This document shows, in pieces, positions 8,647 through 17,379 of a stretch of 64,000 nt of DNA. The position numbers and the translations under genes are program-made. Source of the stretch: Rothia amarae (GTDB lineage Bacteria; Actinomycetota; Actinomycetes; Actinomycetales; Micrococcaceae). The stretch lies in contig NZ_CP061538.1 in the NCBI RefSeq assembly GCF_014705945.2, positions 1,426,001 through 1,490,000 of the forward strand, in the 5' to 3' direction. Positions within the stretch are counted from its first letter, which is position 1. Each line of letters opens with the position of its first letter. Below the pieces are notes generated by a model that searched no databases, had not been told where the DNA came from, and saw only the letters and a program-made list of their open reading frames with translations.

Positions 8647-9702
8647 TTACGCGCGTTCACCCGTTGCAGCTTCTCGGGCTAGTGCGGTGAGCCGTGATAC
8701 CGCACGGAAATACTTCTTTTGATACCCCCCGGCCATCATCTCTTCGGTAAAGACCTGGTCAAACGGAACGCCTGAGGAAACGATAGGAAGATCACGGTCA
8801 TAGAGCCGGTCAGCAAGGACAACAAAGCGGAGGGCAATATCCTGTCGGGTAATAGGCTCAACGTTCTTCCAGCAAATACCGTCCAAGTCAGCAACGAGCT
8901 GGCGGTAGCGAGAGGGGTGAACCTGGGAAAGGTGTTCCACGACGTTGGCAAAATTATCTACTGCAATGCGGGAGTTAGCGGGAAATTTTTCTTCTACAGT
9001 TGCTTCCTCGGTGCCTGGGACAACCGGGTTGGGAGCTTTTTCTAGACCGCGGTGACGGTAGTCTTCACCGTCAACGCGCAATACATCGAATTGATCCGCT
9101 AATACCTGAATTTCTCGCTTGAAATCCTGGGCGGCAAAACGTCCCTCCCCCAGTGCGCCGGGCAAGGTGTTTGAGGTTGCCACCAAGCGCACTCCTGCGT
9201 CGGAAAGCTCTCGCATTAGGCGGGACATCAAAACGGTGTCGCCGGGATCGTCGAGTTCAAATTCATCAATACAGACCAGCTTGTATTTGCTCAGTGCATC
9301 AACCGTATTGCGGAATCCCATGGCGCCTACCAGATTGGTGTATTCCACAAAGGTACCGAAGGCTTTGGGGCCATCCGCAGCATGCCATAGGGACGCCAGA
9401 AGGTGAGTTTTACCGACGCCGAACCCACCGTCCAAATACACACCCTGCGCAGCCGCTGGATTTTTGCTTCCGCCACCAAAAAGTTTGGAGAAGAAGCCGC
9501 CCGAACCCTGTGGGCTCTGCCCCATGCTTGCCGCAAACTTTTTCAAAGCCTCAACGGCAGCGGACTGAGAAGGTTGCTGTGGATCTGGTCGATAGGTCTC
9601 AAACGACACCTCACCAAATCGTTCAGAGGGGCGGAACCCTGCGAGCAATTCTTCAGGTGAAACCTGCGGACGTCGTTCGGTGAGATGTTCAAAAGTAACC
9701 AC
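8647..9702 (-). CDS. zapE: AFG1-like ATPase ZapE
   Basis: ZapE/AFG1-family ATPases are single-domain AAA+ proteins; E. coli ZapE acts on FtsZ rings. The protein of about 351 residues has Walker A GGFGVGKTH, Walker B VCIDEFELDD, a sensor-like VATSNTLP and the family ending in which DRLYD is followed by VSSG and FDQVF. A Gly/Ser-rich insert precedes Walker A. The GTG at 9702 follows AGAAAG with good spacing; a TTG at 9726 would add eight residues with no ribosome-binding site. It is divergent from ybaK. The role in division is inferred from E. coli and is not established in actinobacteria. Confidence 0.9.
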   Translation of the reverse strand: MVTFEHLTERRPQVSPEELLAGFRPSERFGEVSFETYRPDPQQPSQSAAVEALKKFAASMGQSPQGSGGFFSKLFGGGSKNPAAAQGVYLDGGFGVGKTHLLASLWHAADGPKAFGTFVEYTNLVGAMGFRNTVDALSKYKLVCIDEFELDDPGDTVLMSRLMRELSDAGVRLVATSNTLPGALGEGRFAAQDFKREIQVLADQFDVLRVDGEDYRHRGLEKAPNPVVPGTEEATVEEKFPANSRIAVDNFANVVEHLSQVHPSRYRQLVADLDGICWKNVEPITRQDIALRFVVLADRLYDRDLPIVSSGVPFDQVFTEEMMAGGYQKKYFRAVSRLTALAREAATGERA

Positions 9703-9845
9703 GAGTGTGCTTTCTAGCCGGTACAAATTTCACACGTGCTATTCATCAGCAGTGTGACTGTCTTGATATCTCAGTCTAGTGAACACCGCGAGTGTTTCCT
9801 CTATTTCGGGCTAGAGGTTGCCTTAGCCTTTACATTTTTCTTGTT

Positions 9846-9892
9846 GCTCTCCTCTCGGTACATTAGAAGCAGAAACCTTTGATGAGGAGAGC
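9846..9892 (+). promoter_or_regulatory. Inverted repeat sequestering the ybaK ribosome-binding site
   Basis: GCTCTCCTC at 9846-9854 is the exact complement of GAGGAGAGC at 9884-9892, and the latter contains the Shine-Dalgarno site three bases before the ybaK ATG. If the transcript starts upstream of 9846, a 9-bp stem with a 29-nt loop would hide the ribosome-binding site. The pairing is visible; any control by it is inference. Confidence 0.5.
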
Positions 9893-9895
9893 ACC

Positions 9896-10390
9896 ATGGC
9901 TAAGAAAAAGAAAAAAGGCGCCGCCGCAACTGCGGCACTGCAAGTACTGGAAGAAGCAGGCGTTACCTATGAGGTGCGCGAATATTCACATCAAGACGGC
10001 GAAAAGGCCTTTGGAATAGAAGCCGCCGCTGCCCTGGGCCGCTCGGAAGATCAAGTTTTCAAAACCCTTATGATTCACCATGAAAAAGAGTATGCGGTGT
10101 GTGTAGTCCCGGTAGCAGGCAAACTCAGCCTCAAAGCTGCAGCGGCTGCTCTGGGGTGGAAGTCAGCCACCATGGCAGAGCCTTCAGTCGCAGAGAAACG
10201 GAGCGGTTATGTAGTGGGAGGGATTTCTCCTCTAGGTCAAAAAACACCTCACGTTACTGTGCTCGATGAAACTGCCCAGCTCTTTCCCACTATTTTGGTT
10301 TCCGGGGGCAAGAGAGGACTAGACATCGAGTTAACTCCCGATGATTTGCTCGCTCTTGCCCAAGGAAAGTATGCGGATATAGCCGCTTAG
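9896..10390 (+). CDS. ybaK: YbaK/EbsC-type Cys-tRNA(Pro) deacylase
   Basis: YbaK hydrolyses Cys-tRNA(Pro), correcting a mischarging error of prolyl-tRNA synthetase. The 164-residue protein is one YbaK/ProX-editing domain after a Lys-rich start. It shows the family features VFKTLMIH, the catalytic-Lys region VAGKLSLKAAA, YVVGGISPLGQK and the closing SGGKRGLDIELTPDDL. The ATG follows a strong GAGGAGAGC site. Its stop overlaps that of the convergent hydrolase by three bases, so no terminator separates them. Confidence 0.93.
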   Translation: MAKKKKKGAAATAALQVLEEAGVTYEVREYSHQDGEKAFGIEAAAALGRSEDQVFKTLMIHHEKEYAVCVVPVAGKLSLKAAAAALGWKSATMAEPSVAEKRSGYVVGGISPLGQKTPHVTVLDETAQLFPTILVSGGKRGLDIELTPDDLLALAQGKYADIAA

Positions 10391-11673
10391 CTGAGATGCG
10401 CAGGTAACCAGGAGGTAACTGCATCAAACCAGCGGCGAGGATCAACATTCCACTCGCGCGTATGGGTTGCTCCTTCGAAGGGGACAAAATCTACCAGAGG
10501 TGAACGCTCCGCCAGCTTCTGCGAGCTATAAGCGGGCACAAACGCGTCATCCATTGAATGCAGAATCAATGTGGGTACGGTGATGTCCCCCGCATGTTTG
10601 GTCCATGAGAGAGTATCCATTTCGATGGGCTCTTGCAGACCGGTAAAGATGTTGAGGGCAGGTTGCGAAATCATCGAGACTCCCAGTGCACCAAGGCGGA
10701 GCGGAATTTTATTGATTCGCGTATGATACTGCATCAAATCAAGCCAATCCGCTGCCGGTCCATCTAGAACCATCGCTCGGATAAGACGGCGATTGCGGGC
10801 GCGCCTCATGGTCTGGAGGCAAATCGCACCGCCCATTGACCAACCAAAGAGAACTACATCCTGCGCACCGTGTTCCCGCGCGTAGTCGATGGCTATATCT
10901 ACATCTGCCCATTCGGTAAAACCTAGACCGTAGCGGTTATCTACCGACGGCGGTGCCTCACGATCATTGCGATACGACATGTGCAGCGACGTCATGCCAA
11001 GCGCCTGTGTTGTTTCCAATGCCCGTAAGGTTTCTGCGCGGGTGGCACCCATCCCATGCACCATGATTGCCCAAGTTCTTGAACCTGTTTGTACTGTCGG
11101 AGATACATCTGGCGAGAATTCGGACTCTGGAAGCCGTGCATCGGGATGGACTAACCAGGCAGGGGCCGAGCCCACCGCCAGTTCCAGTGAAATATCTTCA
11201 CAGCTATACCCTGCCGCCTCGGGGGTACGCGAAACAACACCGGAAAGTCGACCTCTCTGCGCCGTCGCCAGATCACCGGAAACTACATTGATAATCTTGC
11301 GCGTGACCGTCTGTTCTTGGGGGGAATAGGCAGTAATTTCACCCACTACAGCGAATCCTTGACCACCGTTAAAAAATAGACCGTACTCGCCGGGAGCAAG
11401 AGTTGCTTCGGTTGCTGGCAAACGCACGCTTGAGGGCTGCTGGTGGCTCGTCAACTCGATGGAGTCATAACCCACCGAGATAAGGCGCAAATCTTCCACC
11501 GGCCGTTTGGGAGGAACCACCACCTTGCGAGCAAAATAGGTTGAGACAGCCGCTGCGCTCAGCAGACCGACTGTTGCAGATCCGGCTCCGACTGCGGCTC
11601 CGATAGTTGCTGGGGTCCAGGGTGAATTCAGGATGCGGTCTTTTGTCTGTGCTTTGTTCACGGCTGTTTGCAA
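10387..11673 (-). CDS. Alpha/beta hydrolase, membrane-anchored
   Basis: A hydrophobic stretch near residues 22-47 (IGAAVGAGSATVGLLSAAAV) suggests an N-terminal membrane anchor. A beta-rich segment follows, then an alpha/beta hydrolase domain from about residue 190. The triad is visible: Ser in the elbow GWSMGG, Asp in SMDDAFVP and His in GATHTREW. It resembles DUF-type serine peptidase or esterase families of actinobacteria, but the substrate cannot be named. The start is uncertain: the TTG at 11673 has AAAG only three bases away, and a GTG at 11661 is the alternative. It ends convergently against ybaK. Confidence 0.8.
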   Translation of the reverse strand: MQTAVNKAQTKDRILNSPWTPATIGAAVGAGSATVGLLSAAAVSTYFARKVVVPPKRPVEDLRLISVGYDSIELTSHQQPSSVRLPATEATLAPGEYGLFFNGGQGFAVVGEITAYSPQEQTVTRKIINVVSGDLATAQRGRLSGVVSRTPEAAGYSCEDISLELAVGSAPAWLVHPDARLPESEFSPDVSPTVQTGSRTWAIMVHGMGATRAETLRALETTQALGMTSLHMSYRNDREAPPSVDNRYGLGFTEWADVDIAIDYAREHGAQDVVLFGWSMGGAICLQTMRRARNRRLIRAMVLDGPAADWLDLMQYHTRINKIPLRLGALGVSMISQPALNIFTGLQEPIEMDTLSWTKHAGDITVPTLILHSMDDAFVPAYSSQKLAERSPLVDFVPFEGATHTREWNVDPRRWFDAVTSWLPAHLS

Positions 11674-11817
11674 CGACTTTCTTCGTTCTCACCAGTTTCA
11701 CTGTGAACTATAGCCGTTCAAACTGAAAAAAGTTTGCCCTTTTCCTGGAAGGAATACCGGTGTGTCTTGACCGGTTATAGTGAGAACATAGGCATTGCAA
11801 CTGAAGGAGATACACTT

Positions 11818-12231
11818 ATGTCTGAGTTCAAACCTGGCGTGGGTAAAGTCGTCAAAGACTGGCGAGAAGTTCTAAACCCCCAGGAATTTGCCGTACTTCG
11901 CGAAGGAGGGACCGAGCGTCCCTTTACCGGTGAGCACCTAGATAACAAAACAGAAGGTGTCTATAAGTGCCGCGCCTGTGACGCCGAGCTTTTCCGCTCT
12001 ACTGAAAAATTCGACTCCCACTGTGGTTGGCCCTCCTTCTTTGACCCCGCAGCCTCTGACAGCGTGCGCTACCTCGAAGACTACTCTTTGGGCATGAAAC
12101 GGATTGAAGTCCGTTGCGCCGCCTGCGATTCTCACCTAGGTCATGTCTTTGAAGGCGAGGGATACGATACTCCCACCGATCAGCGGTACTGCATCAACTC
12201 CATCTGTCTCACCTTTGAGCCGCAAAAGTAA
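11818..12231 (+). CDS. msrB: Peptide-methionine (R)-S-oxide reductase MsrB
   Basis: MsrB reduces the R form of methionine sulfoxide in damaged proteins. The 137-residue protein has two CxxC zinc pairs (CRAC and CAAC), the substrate pocket HCGWPSFFDP, HLGHVFEGEG and the catalytic Cys in RYCINS. The resolving Cys may be Cys of SIC two residues on. The ATG at 11818 follows AAGGAGATACACTT; a longer frame from 11734 has no such site. It is transcribed alone and followed by a hairpin. Confidence 0.96.
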   Translation: MSEFKPGVGKVVKDWREVLNPQEFAVLREGGTERPFTGEHLDNKTEGVYKCRACDAELFRSTEKFDSHCGWPSFFDPAASDSVRYLEDYSLGMKRIEVRCAACDSHLGHVFEGEGYDTPTDQRYCINSICLTFEPQK

Positions 12232-12253
12232 GCTCACGTGAGAAAAAATCCAT

Positions 12254-12293
12254 CACCTCTGACGCCTCCGCCTTAACGAGGGCGCCAGAGGTG
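12254..12293 (+). terminator. Hairpin after msrB
   Basis: CACCTCTGACGCC pairs with GGCGCCAGAGGTG with one A-C mismatch, starting 22 bases past the msrB stop. The tail is only weakly T-rich, so termination may be inefficient. Confidence 0.45.
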
Positions 12294-12407
12294 TTCAGCG
12301 TTAAAGTCATCTTCCGCCCAAAAATGCAACGGCAGTCGTAGAATAGAATTCTGTGCCAAGAATCAAAACCTCGGCAATCGGAAGAGCTATTTTTGAGGAT
12401 CAAACGG

Positions 12408-13685
12408 ATGGGTGGGTCTCGTATGAGTGGGCAGTCTGAATCTGTTGCTCCCACGTGCGAGCAACTAGGGCTAGGCGAATTCGCTATTCCTGACATCGTC
12501 CTCCTCAATCGGCCAGCCGACGGCATCCCTGCAGTCATCAGTACAGAACGCGGTTTGCGCAATGCTGCGCAGGTTCTCAAAAACGCCGAAGGTTCTGTGG
12601 CAGTGGACACTGAACGTGCTTCGGGAATCCGCTACGGTCAGCGAGCCTTCCTGGTACAACTCAAACGGGGAGACTCAGGAATCATCCTGATTGACCCCGA
12701 AGCATTTGAAGACCTCTCCCTCATTAACGAGGCATTACGCGGCGTCGAGTGGGTTCTCCACGCCGCCACGCAAGATCTACCCTGCCTCGCAGATTTAGGT
12801 ATGCACCCCGATTTTCTCTTCGACACAGAACTGGGTTCACGCCTTGCTGGCTTTGACCGCGTGGGGTTGGGAACCGTCGTCGAACAGCTACTGGGCTACC
12901 GCCTAAAAAAAGAACACTCGGCAGTAGACTGGTCCAAACGACCTCTGCCGGCTGAATGGCTAAACTACGCGGCGCTCGACGTCGAAATCCTCGTTGACCT
13001 CAGAGACGCCATCGAAGACGTGTTGAGGGAGCAAGGAAAACTCGAAATAGCGTTAGAAGAATTCGCCTACCTAGCTTCAGCCCCTCCCAAAGAAACCGCT
13101 CCTGACCCCTGGCGCAAAACCAAGGGGATTCAGGCGTTACGTAACAGACGCCAGTTGACAGCGCTGAAAAATCTTTGGTTTGAACGCGACCATCTCGCTC
13201 AGAAAAAAGATATAGCACCCAAGCGCTTACTACCCGATTCTTCATTAATTCAAGCAGCTCGGGCAATGCCCCGCACTGTCCCAGCTATCCTGGCGATTCC
13301 AGGCTTCCAAACGCGATCGCTGCGCCGGGAAGCGCCCCGGTGGGTGCGGGCTATCCATGATGCAAAATCCGCTGAACAACCGGTGCCCTACACCACCCCT
13401 GCCAGTGGTCCGCCGCCCATCAAGGCTTGGGAGCATAAGCGTCCAGTGTCGCACGCGTTGATTCAGGCGGCAAAGGAAACGCTCAACGACTTGTCGGACG
13501 ACATTAATATTCCCCACGACAACATCCTTCAGCCCGATACTTTACGCCGTCTCTGCTGGGAACCACCCCAAGAAATCAGCGAAGATTCTCTGGCATACGA
13601 GCTTCGCTCTTTGGGCGCGCGTAACTGGCAGATAAACTTAGTGGTACCAAGACTTCTGCCGCTCTTTGAAAAATATCTGGAGTAA
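12408..13685 (+). CDS. rnd: Ribonuclease D-like 3'-5' exoribonuclease with HRDC domain
   Basis: This DEDDy exonuclease probably trims tRNA and other RNA 3' ends. The protein of about 425 residues has Exo I VAVDTERASG (the usual DTE), Exo II LHAATQDLPCL, and Exo III YAALDVEILVDL with the Tyr of the DEDDy class. An HRDC nucleic-acid-binding domain follows (NRRQLTALKNLW to AILAIPGF), then a second helical region. The ATG at 12408 is placed nine bases after GAGG; the ATG at 12423 is a close alternative. A Rieske lipoprotein gene follows after 48 bases on the same strand. Confidence 0.92.
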   Translation: MGGSRMSGQSESVAPTCEQLGLGEFAIPDIVLLNRPADGIPAVISTERGLRNAAQVLKNAEGSVAVDTERASGIRYGQRAFLVQLKRGDSGIILIDPEAFEDLSLINEALRGVEWVLHAATQDLPCLADLGMHPDFLFDTELGSRLAGFDRVGLGTVVEQLLGYRLKKEHSAVDWSKRPLPAEWLNYAALDVEILVDLRDAIEDVLREQGKLEIALEEFAYLASAPPKETAPDPWRKTKGIQALRNRRQLTALKNLWFERDHLAQKKDIAPKRLLPDSSLIQAARAMPRTVPAILAIPGFQTRSLRREAPRWVRAIHDAKSAEQPVPYTTPASGPPPIKAWEHKRPVSHALIQAAKETLNDLSDDINIPHDNILQPDTLRRLCWEPPQEISEDSLAYELRSLGARNWQINLVVPRLLPLFEKYLE

Positions 13686-13733
13686 CCAGGTTTTCAACCC
13701 AAATGAGCCGGCACCCCTATGGGAGGAACAAAC

Positions 13734-14192
13734 ATGGAGAATGAAAAGACAACCGAGACAGGCGCAGTCAGCCGCCGTCTAGCCCTTGGCGGAGCGGGCG
13801 TAGGCGTTGCGGGTGTGACCCTCACCGCTTGCGGATCGAATAATTCAGATGCGGGCAAGTCCGCTGAAGGCGGTCTGACCGAGGTGAAAAAGCCTTCGGC
13901 TCCCACCGATGTTGCCGCTGCCGCAGATGTTCCCGTCGGCAGTGCTCTCAAAGCTACTTCTGGTAATCTTTCGGTCATGGTAACTCAGCCCAGCGAAGGA
14001 AAGTTCAAAGCATTCAGCTCCGTGTGCACTCACCAGGGTTGCCAGCTCAACGTGCAAAATAAGGACCTCGCATGCCCCTGCCATGCGTCGCAGTTCAGCA
14101 TTGAAGATGGCTCCGTCAAGGGCGGCCCCGCCCCCGAACCTCTGCCCGAGTACGCCGTAGAGGTAAAAGACGGGCGAATCATCGTCTCCTAG
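13734..14192 (+). CDS. Exported Rieske (2Fe-2S) lipoprotein
   Basis: This 152-residue protein has a twin-arginine export signal (SRRLALGG) running into a lipobox (LTAC), so it should be exported folded and lipid-anchored. The mature part is a small Rieske domain with CTHQGC and CPCHASQF, giving the two Cys and two His ligands of the 2Fe-2S cluster. It is much shorter than a QcrA subunit and lacks its membrane helices, so it is not the cytochrome bc Rieske subunit. The ATG at 13734 follows GGGAGGAACAA. The electron partner is unknown. Confidence 0.88.
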   Translation: MENEKTTETGAVSRRLALGGAGVGVAGVTLTACGSNNSDAGKSAEGGLTEVKKPSAPTDVAAAADVPVGSALKATSGNLSVMVTQPSEGKFKAFSSVCTHQGCQLNVQNKDLACPCHASQFSIEDGSVKGGPAPEPLPEYAVEVKDGRIIVS

Positions 14193-14206
14193 CCTTCATG
14201 CCAGAA

Positions 14207-14243
14207 AAAACCGCTTGAACCTATTCAGATTCAAGCGGTTTTA
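14207..14243. terminator. Bidirectional terminator between the Rieske gene and dxs
   Basis: AAACCGCTTGAA pairs with TTCAAGCGGTTT around a 10-nt loop. A T-rich run follows on the plus strand and TTTTTT on the minus strand, so it can serve both convergent genes. Confidence 0.85.
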
Positions 14244-14276
14244 TTTATAACTCAATATTCTATGCAGAGGTAGCTA

Positions 14277-16253
14277 TCAACGAGCGTGCTTGGGCTTAAT
14301 TCCTTTGCCACGAGCGTAAGGAACCATTTCCCCCGAAAGCTGAGCCATAATATCTCCGGTAATTTTCTCGGTGGTGAGCCCAACTTCATCAAAAATTTCA
14401 CTGCGTGAAGCATGGGGAATAAATTCAGAGGGCAATCCCACTTCGTTCAAAGCGGTATCCACACCTTGCGAACGCATCTCCTGACGGATTCGGGAGCCAA
14501 CTCCCCCAGCCTTGACGCCGTCTTCTAGTACCACGACGATTCGGTGGTCGCGTGCTGCGCTGACAACCGACCCCGGTACGGGCATGATCCAGCGAGGATC
14601 AATCACCGTGCTCGATACCCCCTGCTGTTCCAGGGATTCGGAAACACTCAACGCCAGGGGCACCATCGCGCCCACAGCAACCAGCAGTACGTCCAGCTGC
14701 CCGCTGGAGCTATCTGAATCGCCGGATTGCCTCAGGACGTCCACGCCGTCGTCCATGCGGTGGATAGCAGAGATGTCGTCGCCGACGTCGCCCTTAGGGT
14801 AGCGGATAACGGTGGGAGCATCGTTAATAGCTACTGCCTCCCGCAGCTCTTCCCGCAAAGTCGCAGCATCACGCGGAGCTGCCAGATGCAAACCGGGGAT
14901 GAACTGCAAAAGAGCAAGATCCCACATACCATGATGAGAAGGACCATCAGGACCTGTGACACCCGAGCGGTCGAGAACGATGGTCACTCCAGCACCGTGT
15001 AGCGCAACGTCCATTAATAGCTGGTCAAATCCGCGATTCAAGAAGGTAGCGTAAAGGGCAATCACCGGATGCAGTCCGCCAAAAGCAAGACCTGCGCTCA
15101 TGGCGATGGCATGTTGCTCGGCGATTCCCACGTCGATTACACGGTTGGGGTAAGCCTGTTGCATGGGTTTGAGCCCCACAGGAATCAACATAGCGCCGGT
15201 AATGCCCACGATATCTTCACGCTCGTCGGCAATATTCTTAATCTCTGACGAGAAAACGCCAGTCCAAGACTGCCCACCCTTTGAAGCAAGAGGTTGACCG
15301 GTTTCGGGGTCGATAATACCCACCGCGTGGAACTGGTCGTCCTCATGTGCCCGTGCAGGAGCATAACCCCGGCCCTTTTCGGTAATCGCATGCACAATAA
15401 CGGGGCCACCAAAGTTCTTTGCAGCTGTCAGCGCGGTTTCCACGGCATCTTGGTCATGGCCATCAATCGGTCCTACATATTTCATGCCCAAATCTTCGAA
15501 GAGACCGTTGGGCACCACGATATCTTTGAGTCCCGCTTTCATACCGTGCAGACCGCGGTAAACCATCTCGCCCACAGGACCAGACTTCTGTAGCTTCTGG
15601 CGCATCACATCGAGAGTCTTATCGTAGCGGCGATCCAGGCGAACCTGATCCAGACGATTCTGTAGTTCTTGCTGAAGCTCAGCCATATGGTTGGCAAAAC
15701 CACCCACCGTAGGAGCATAGGAACGACCATTATCGTTCACCACAATCACTACTTTGCGCTGGCGGTCAGCAGCAATATTATTCACTGCTTCCCACGCCAT
15801 ACCGCCGGTTAGTGCGCCATCGCCAATCACCGCGACAGTATAGCGGTCGTCCTCCCCGTTATACTGGTGGGCACGAGAAATACCATCAGCCCAGCTCAGC
15901 GACGACGACGCATGAGAAGACTCCACGATGTCATGCTCTGATTCTGCACGGTCGGGGTAACCTGCCAGTCCGCCTTTTTGACGTAGAGTCTCAAAATTGT
16001 GGCGACCGGTCAAAATCTTATGTACGTAGGACTGATGTCCTGTATCAAAAATGATGGAGTCGTGTGGCGAATCGAATACGCGGTGAATACCGAGGGTCAG
16101 TTCAACCACGCCCAAGTTTGGTCCCAAGTGACCACCGGTCTGCGCCACATGCTGCACGAGGAAACTACGAATTTCCTGCGCCAGCTGATGCATCTCGCTC
16201 TCCGAAAGACGATCTAGATCTTTAGGCGTCGAGATGTTCTCAAGCAATCCCAC
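14277..16253 (-). CDS. dxs: 1-deoxy-D-xylulose-5-phosphate synthase
   Basis: Dxs joins pyruvate and glyceraldehyde 3-phosphate, the first step of the MEP isoprenoid pathway, using thiamine diphosphate. The 658-residue protein has GHQSYVHKILTGR near the N-terminus, the ThDP motif GDGALTGGMAWEAVNN, the pyrimidine domain DVGIAEQHA, and DRSGVTGPDGPSHHG. The GTG at 16253 follows AAAGGAGATCACC; the eight codons upstream of it do not match the family. Length fits actinobacterial homologues. A bidirectional terminator ends it. Confidence 0.97.
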   Translation of the reverse strand: MGLLENISTPKDLDRLSESEMHQLAQEIRSFLVQHVAQTGGHLGPNLGVVELTLGIHRVFDSPHDSIIFDTGHQSYVHKILTGRHNFETLRQKGGLAGYPDRAESEHDIVESSHASSSLSWADGISRAHQYNGEDDRYTVAVIGDGALTGGMAWEAVNNIAADRQRKVVIVVNDNGRSYAPTVGGFANHMAELQQELQNRLDQVRLDRRYDKTLDVMRQKLQKSGPVGEMVYRGLHGMKAGLKDIVVPNGLFEDLGMKYVGPIDGHDQDAVETALTAAKNFGGPVIVHAITEKGRGYAPARAHEDDQFHAVGIIDPETGQPLASKGGQSWTGVFSSEIKNIADEREDIVGITGAMLIPVGLKPMQQAYPNRVIDVGIAEQHAIAMSAGLAFGGLHPVIALYATFLNRGFDQLLMDVALHGAGVTIVLDRSGVTGPDGPSHHGMWDLALLQFIPGLHLAAPRDAATLREELREAVAINDAPTVIRYPKGDVGDDISAIHRMDDGVDVLRQSGDSDSSSGQLDVLLVAVGAMVPLALSVSESLEQQGVSSTVIDPRWIMPVPGSVVSAARDHRIVVVLEDGVKAGGVGSRIRQEMRSQGVDTALNEVGLPSEFIPHASRSEIFDEVGLTTEKITGDIMAQLSGEMVPYARGKGIKPKHAR

Positions 16254-16367
16254 GGTGATCTCCTTTAGTATGCACAATCTTCAGCGGTGACCAGGGTATC
16301 TCATCTCAGTACCCTGATGGTTCCGCTGTCTCAACTTTACCCGTCCCAGGGAATAACTTTGGAATTA

Positions 16368-17285
16368 TCAGCCTTCAATCAGGCGAACAGGGCGCTTTCT
16401 AAACTTGGCGAACTGAATCTGCTGAGCTTCTTCTTCGGCGTCGATAACGCGCGTAAAGCGGGTTTTCATCGTGTCAAATGCCTGCTTGTTCTTATCAATG
16501 AGTAAGAATTTTCTGCCCAGCTGGCGGGCGGCATCACCGGTAGTGCCGCTGCCGCCAAAGAAATCCAACACCCAGTCGCCTTCGGTAGAACTCGCCTGGA
16601 TGATGCGCCGCAATACGCCCAGAGGTTTTTGAGTGGGATATCCCGTTTTTTCTCGTCCGCTCGGAGAAACTATCGTATGCCACCAGACGTCGGTGGGTAG
16701 CTTTCCTAAGGCTACTTTTTCTGGAGTAACCAGGCCCGGCGCCATATAAGGCTCACGGTCAACCTCAGTATTGTTGAAATAGTAGCCTTTGGGGTCTTTC
16801 ACATAGACCAAAATATTGTCATGTTTAGTAGGCCAACGCTTCTTCGAACGAGCCCCGTAATCGTAAGCCCAAATAATCTCGTTGAGAAAGCACTCTCTGC
16901 CAAAGAGGGCATCGAGAAGAACCTTGGCATAGTGAACTTCGCGGTAATCCAAATGCAGGTAGAGGGTTCCCGAAGAATTCAGCAACCGCCACGCTTCTTC
17001 TAACCTGGGCTCTAAAAATTCCCAAAAATCTTCAAACGAATCGTCGTAGCTAGTAATTTTTCCACGGATCGTCTCGTAAGTTTGCCCTTTGTACCCCACG
17101 CGAGTGCCCTCCTGCGAGCGCACCGTCTTCAGAGACTGGCGTTTTTGCACCTTCCCTGTGTTGAAAGGCGGGTCAATATAAATTAGCTGAAAAGACTCAT
17201 CCGGAAGTTCACGTAGCACATTGAGGTTATCTCCTTGAATCACCGTGTTGGGTGAAGTCGGGGTCCAGATGGGTTCGTGGGGCAT
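16368..17285 (-). CDS. Orphan DNA methyltransferase, beta-class N6-adenine type
   Basis: This 305-residue enzyme carries motif IV as YIDPPFNTG near residues 37-45 and the SAM-binding motif I as DFFGGSGTTGDAA near residue 244. That order defines the beta class, and DPPF points to N6-adenine rather than cytosine C5 methylation. TGYPTQKPLGVLRRII is typical of the family. No restriction endonuclease or specificity subunit lies beside it; neighbours are dxs and mug. It is therefore likely an orphan methylase with a regulatory or replication-linked role. The recognition sequence cannot be read from the protein. Confidence 0.88.
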   Translation of the reverse strand: MPHEPIWTPTSPNTVIQGDNLNVLRELPDESFQLIYIDPPFNTGKVQKRQSLKTVRSQEGTRVGYKGQTYETIRGKITSYDDSFEDFWEFLEPRLEEAWRLLNSSGTLYLHLDYREVHYAKVLLDALFGRECFLNEIIWAYDYGARSKKRWPTKHDNILVYVKDPKGYYFNNTEVDREPYMAPGLVTPEKVALGKLPTDVWWHTIVSPSGREKTGYPTQKPLGVLRRIIQASSTEGDWVLDFFGGSGTTGDAARQLGRKFLLIDKNKQAFDTMKTRFTRVIDAEEEAQQIQFAKFRKRPVRLIEG

Positions 17286-17379
17286 GAAGTCATTTTAACA
17301 GTATTACTTTGCTTGACAAGAATTTAGCTCTGAGTCCCAATGGAAGAATCATCGAAAGACCAGCGGTCACAATAGGAGT

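Noticed and set aside
16292-16316. CAGGGTA/TACCCTG hairpin upstream of dxs as a terminator of the methyltransferase
   Set aside because: The stem is short and has no T-run on the minus strand.
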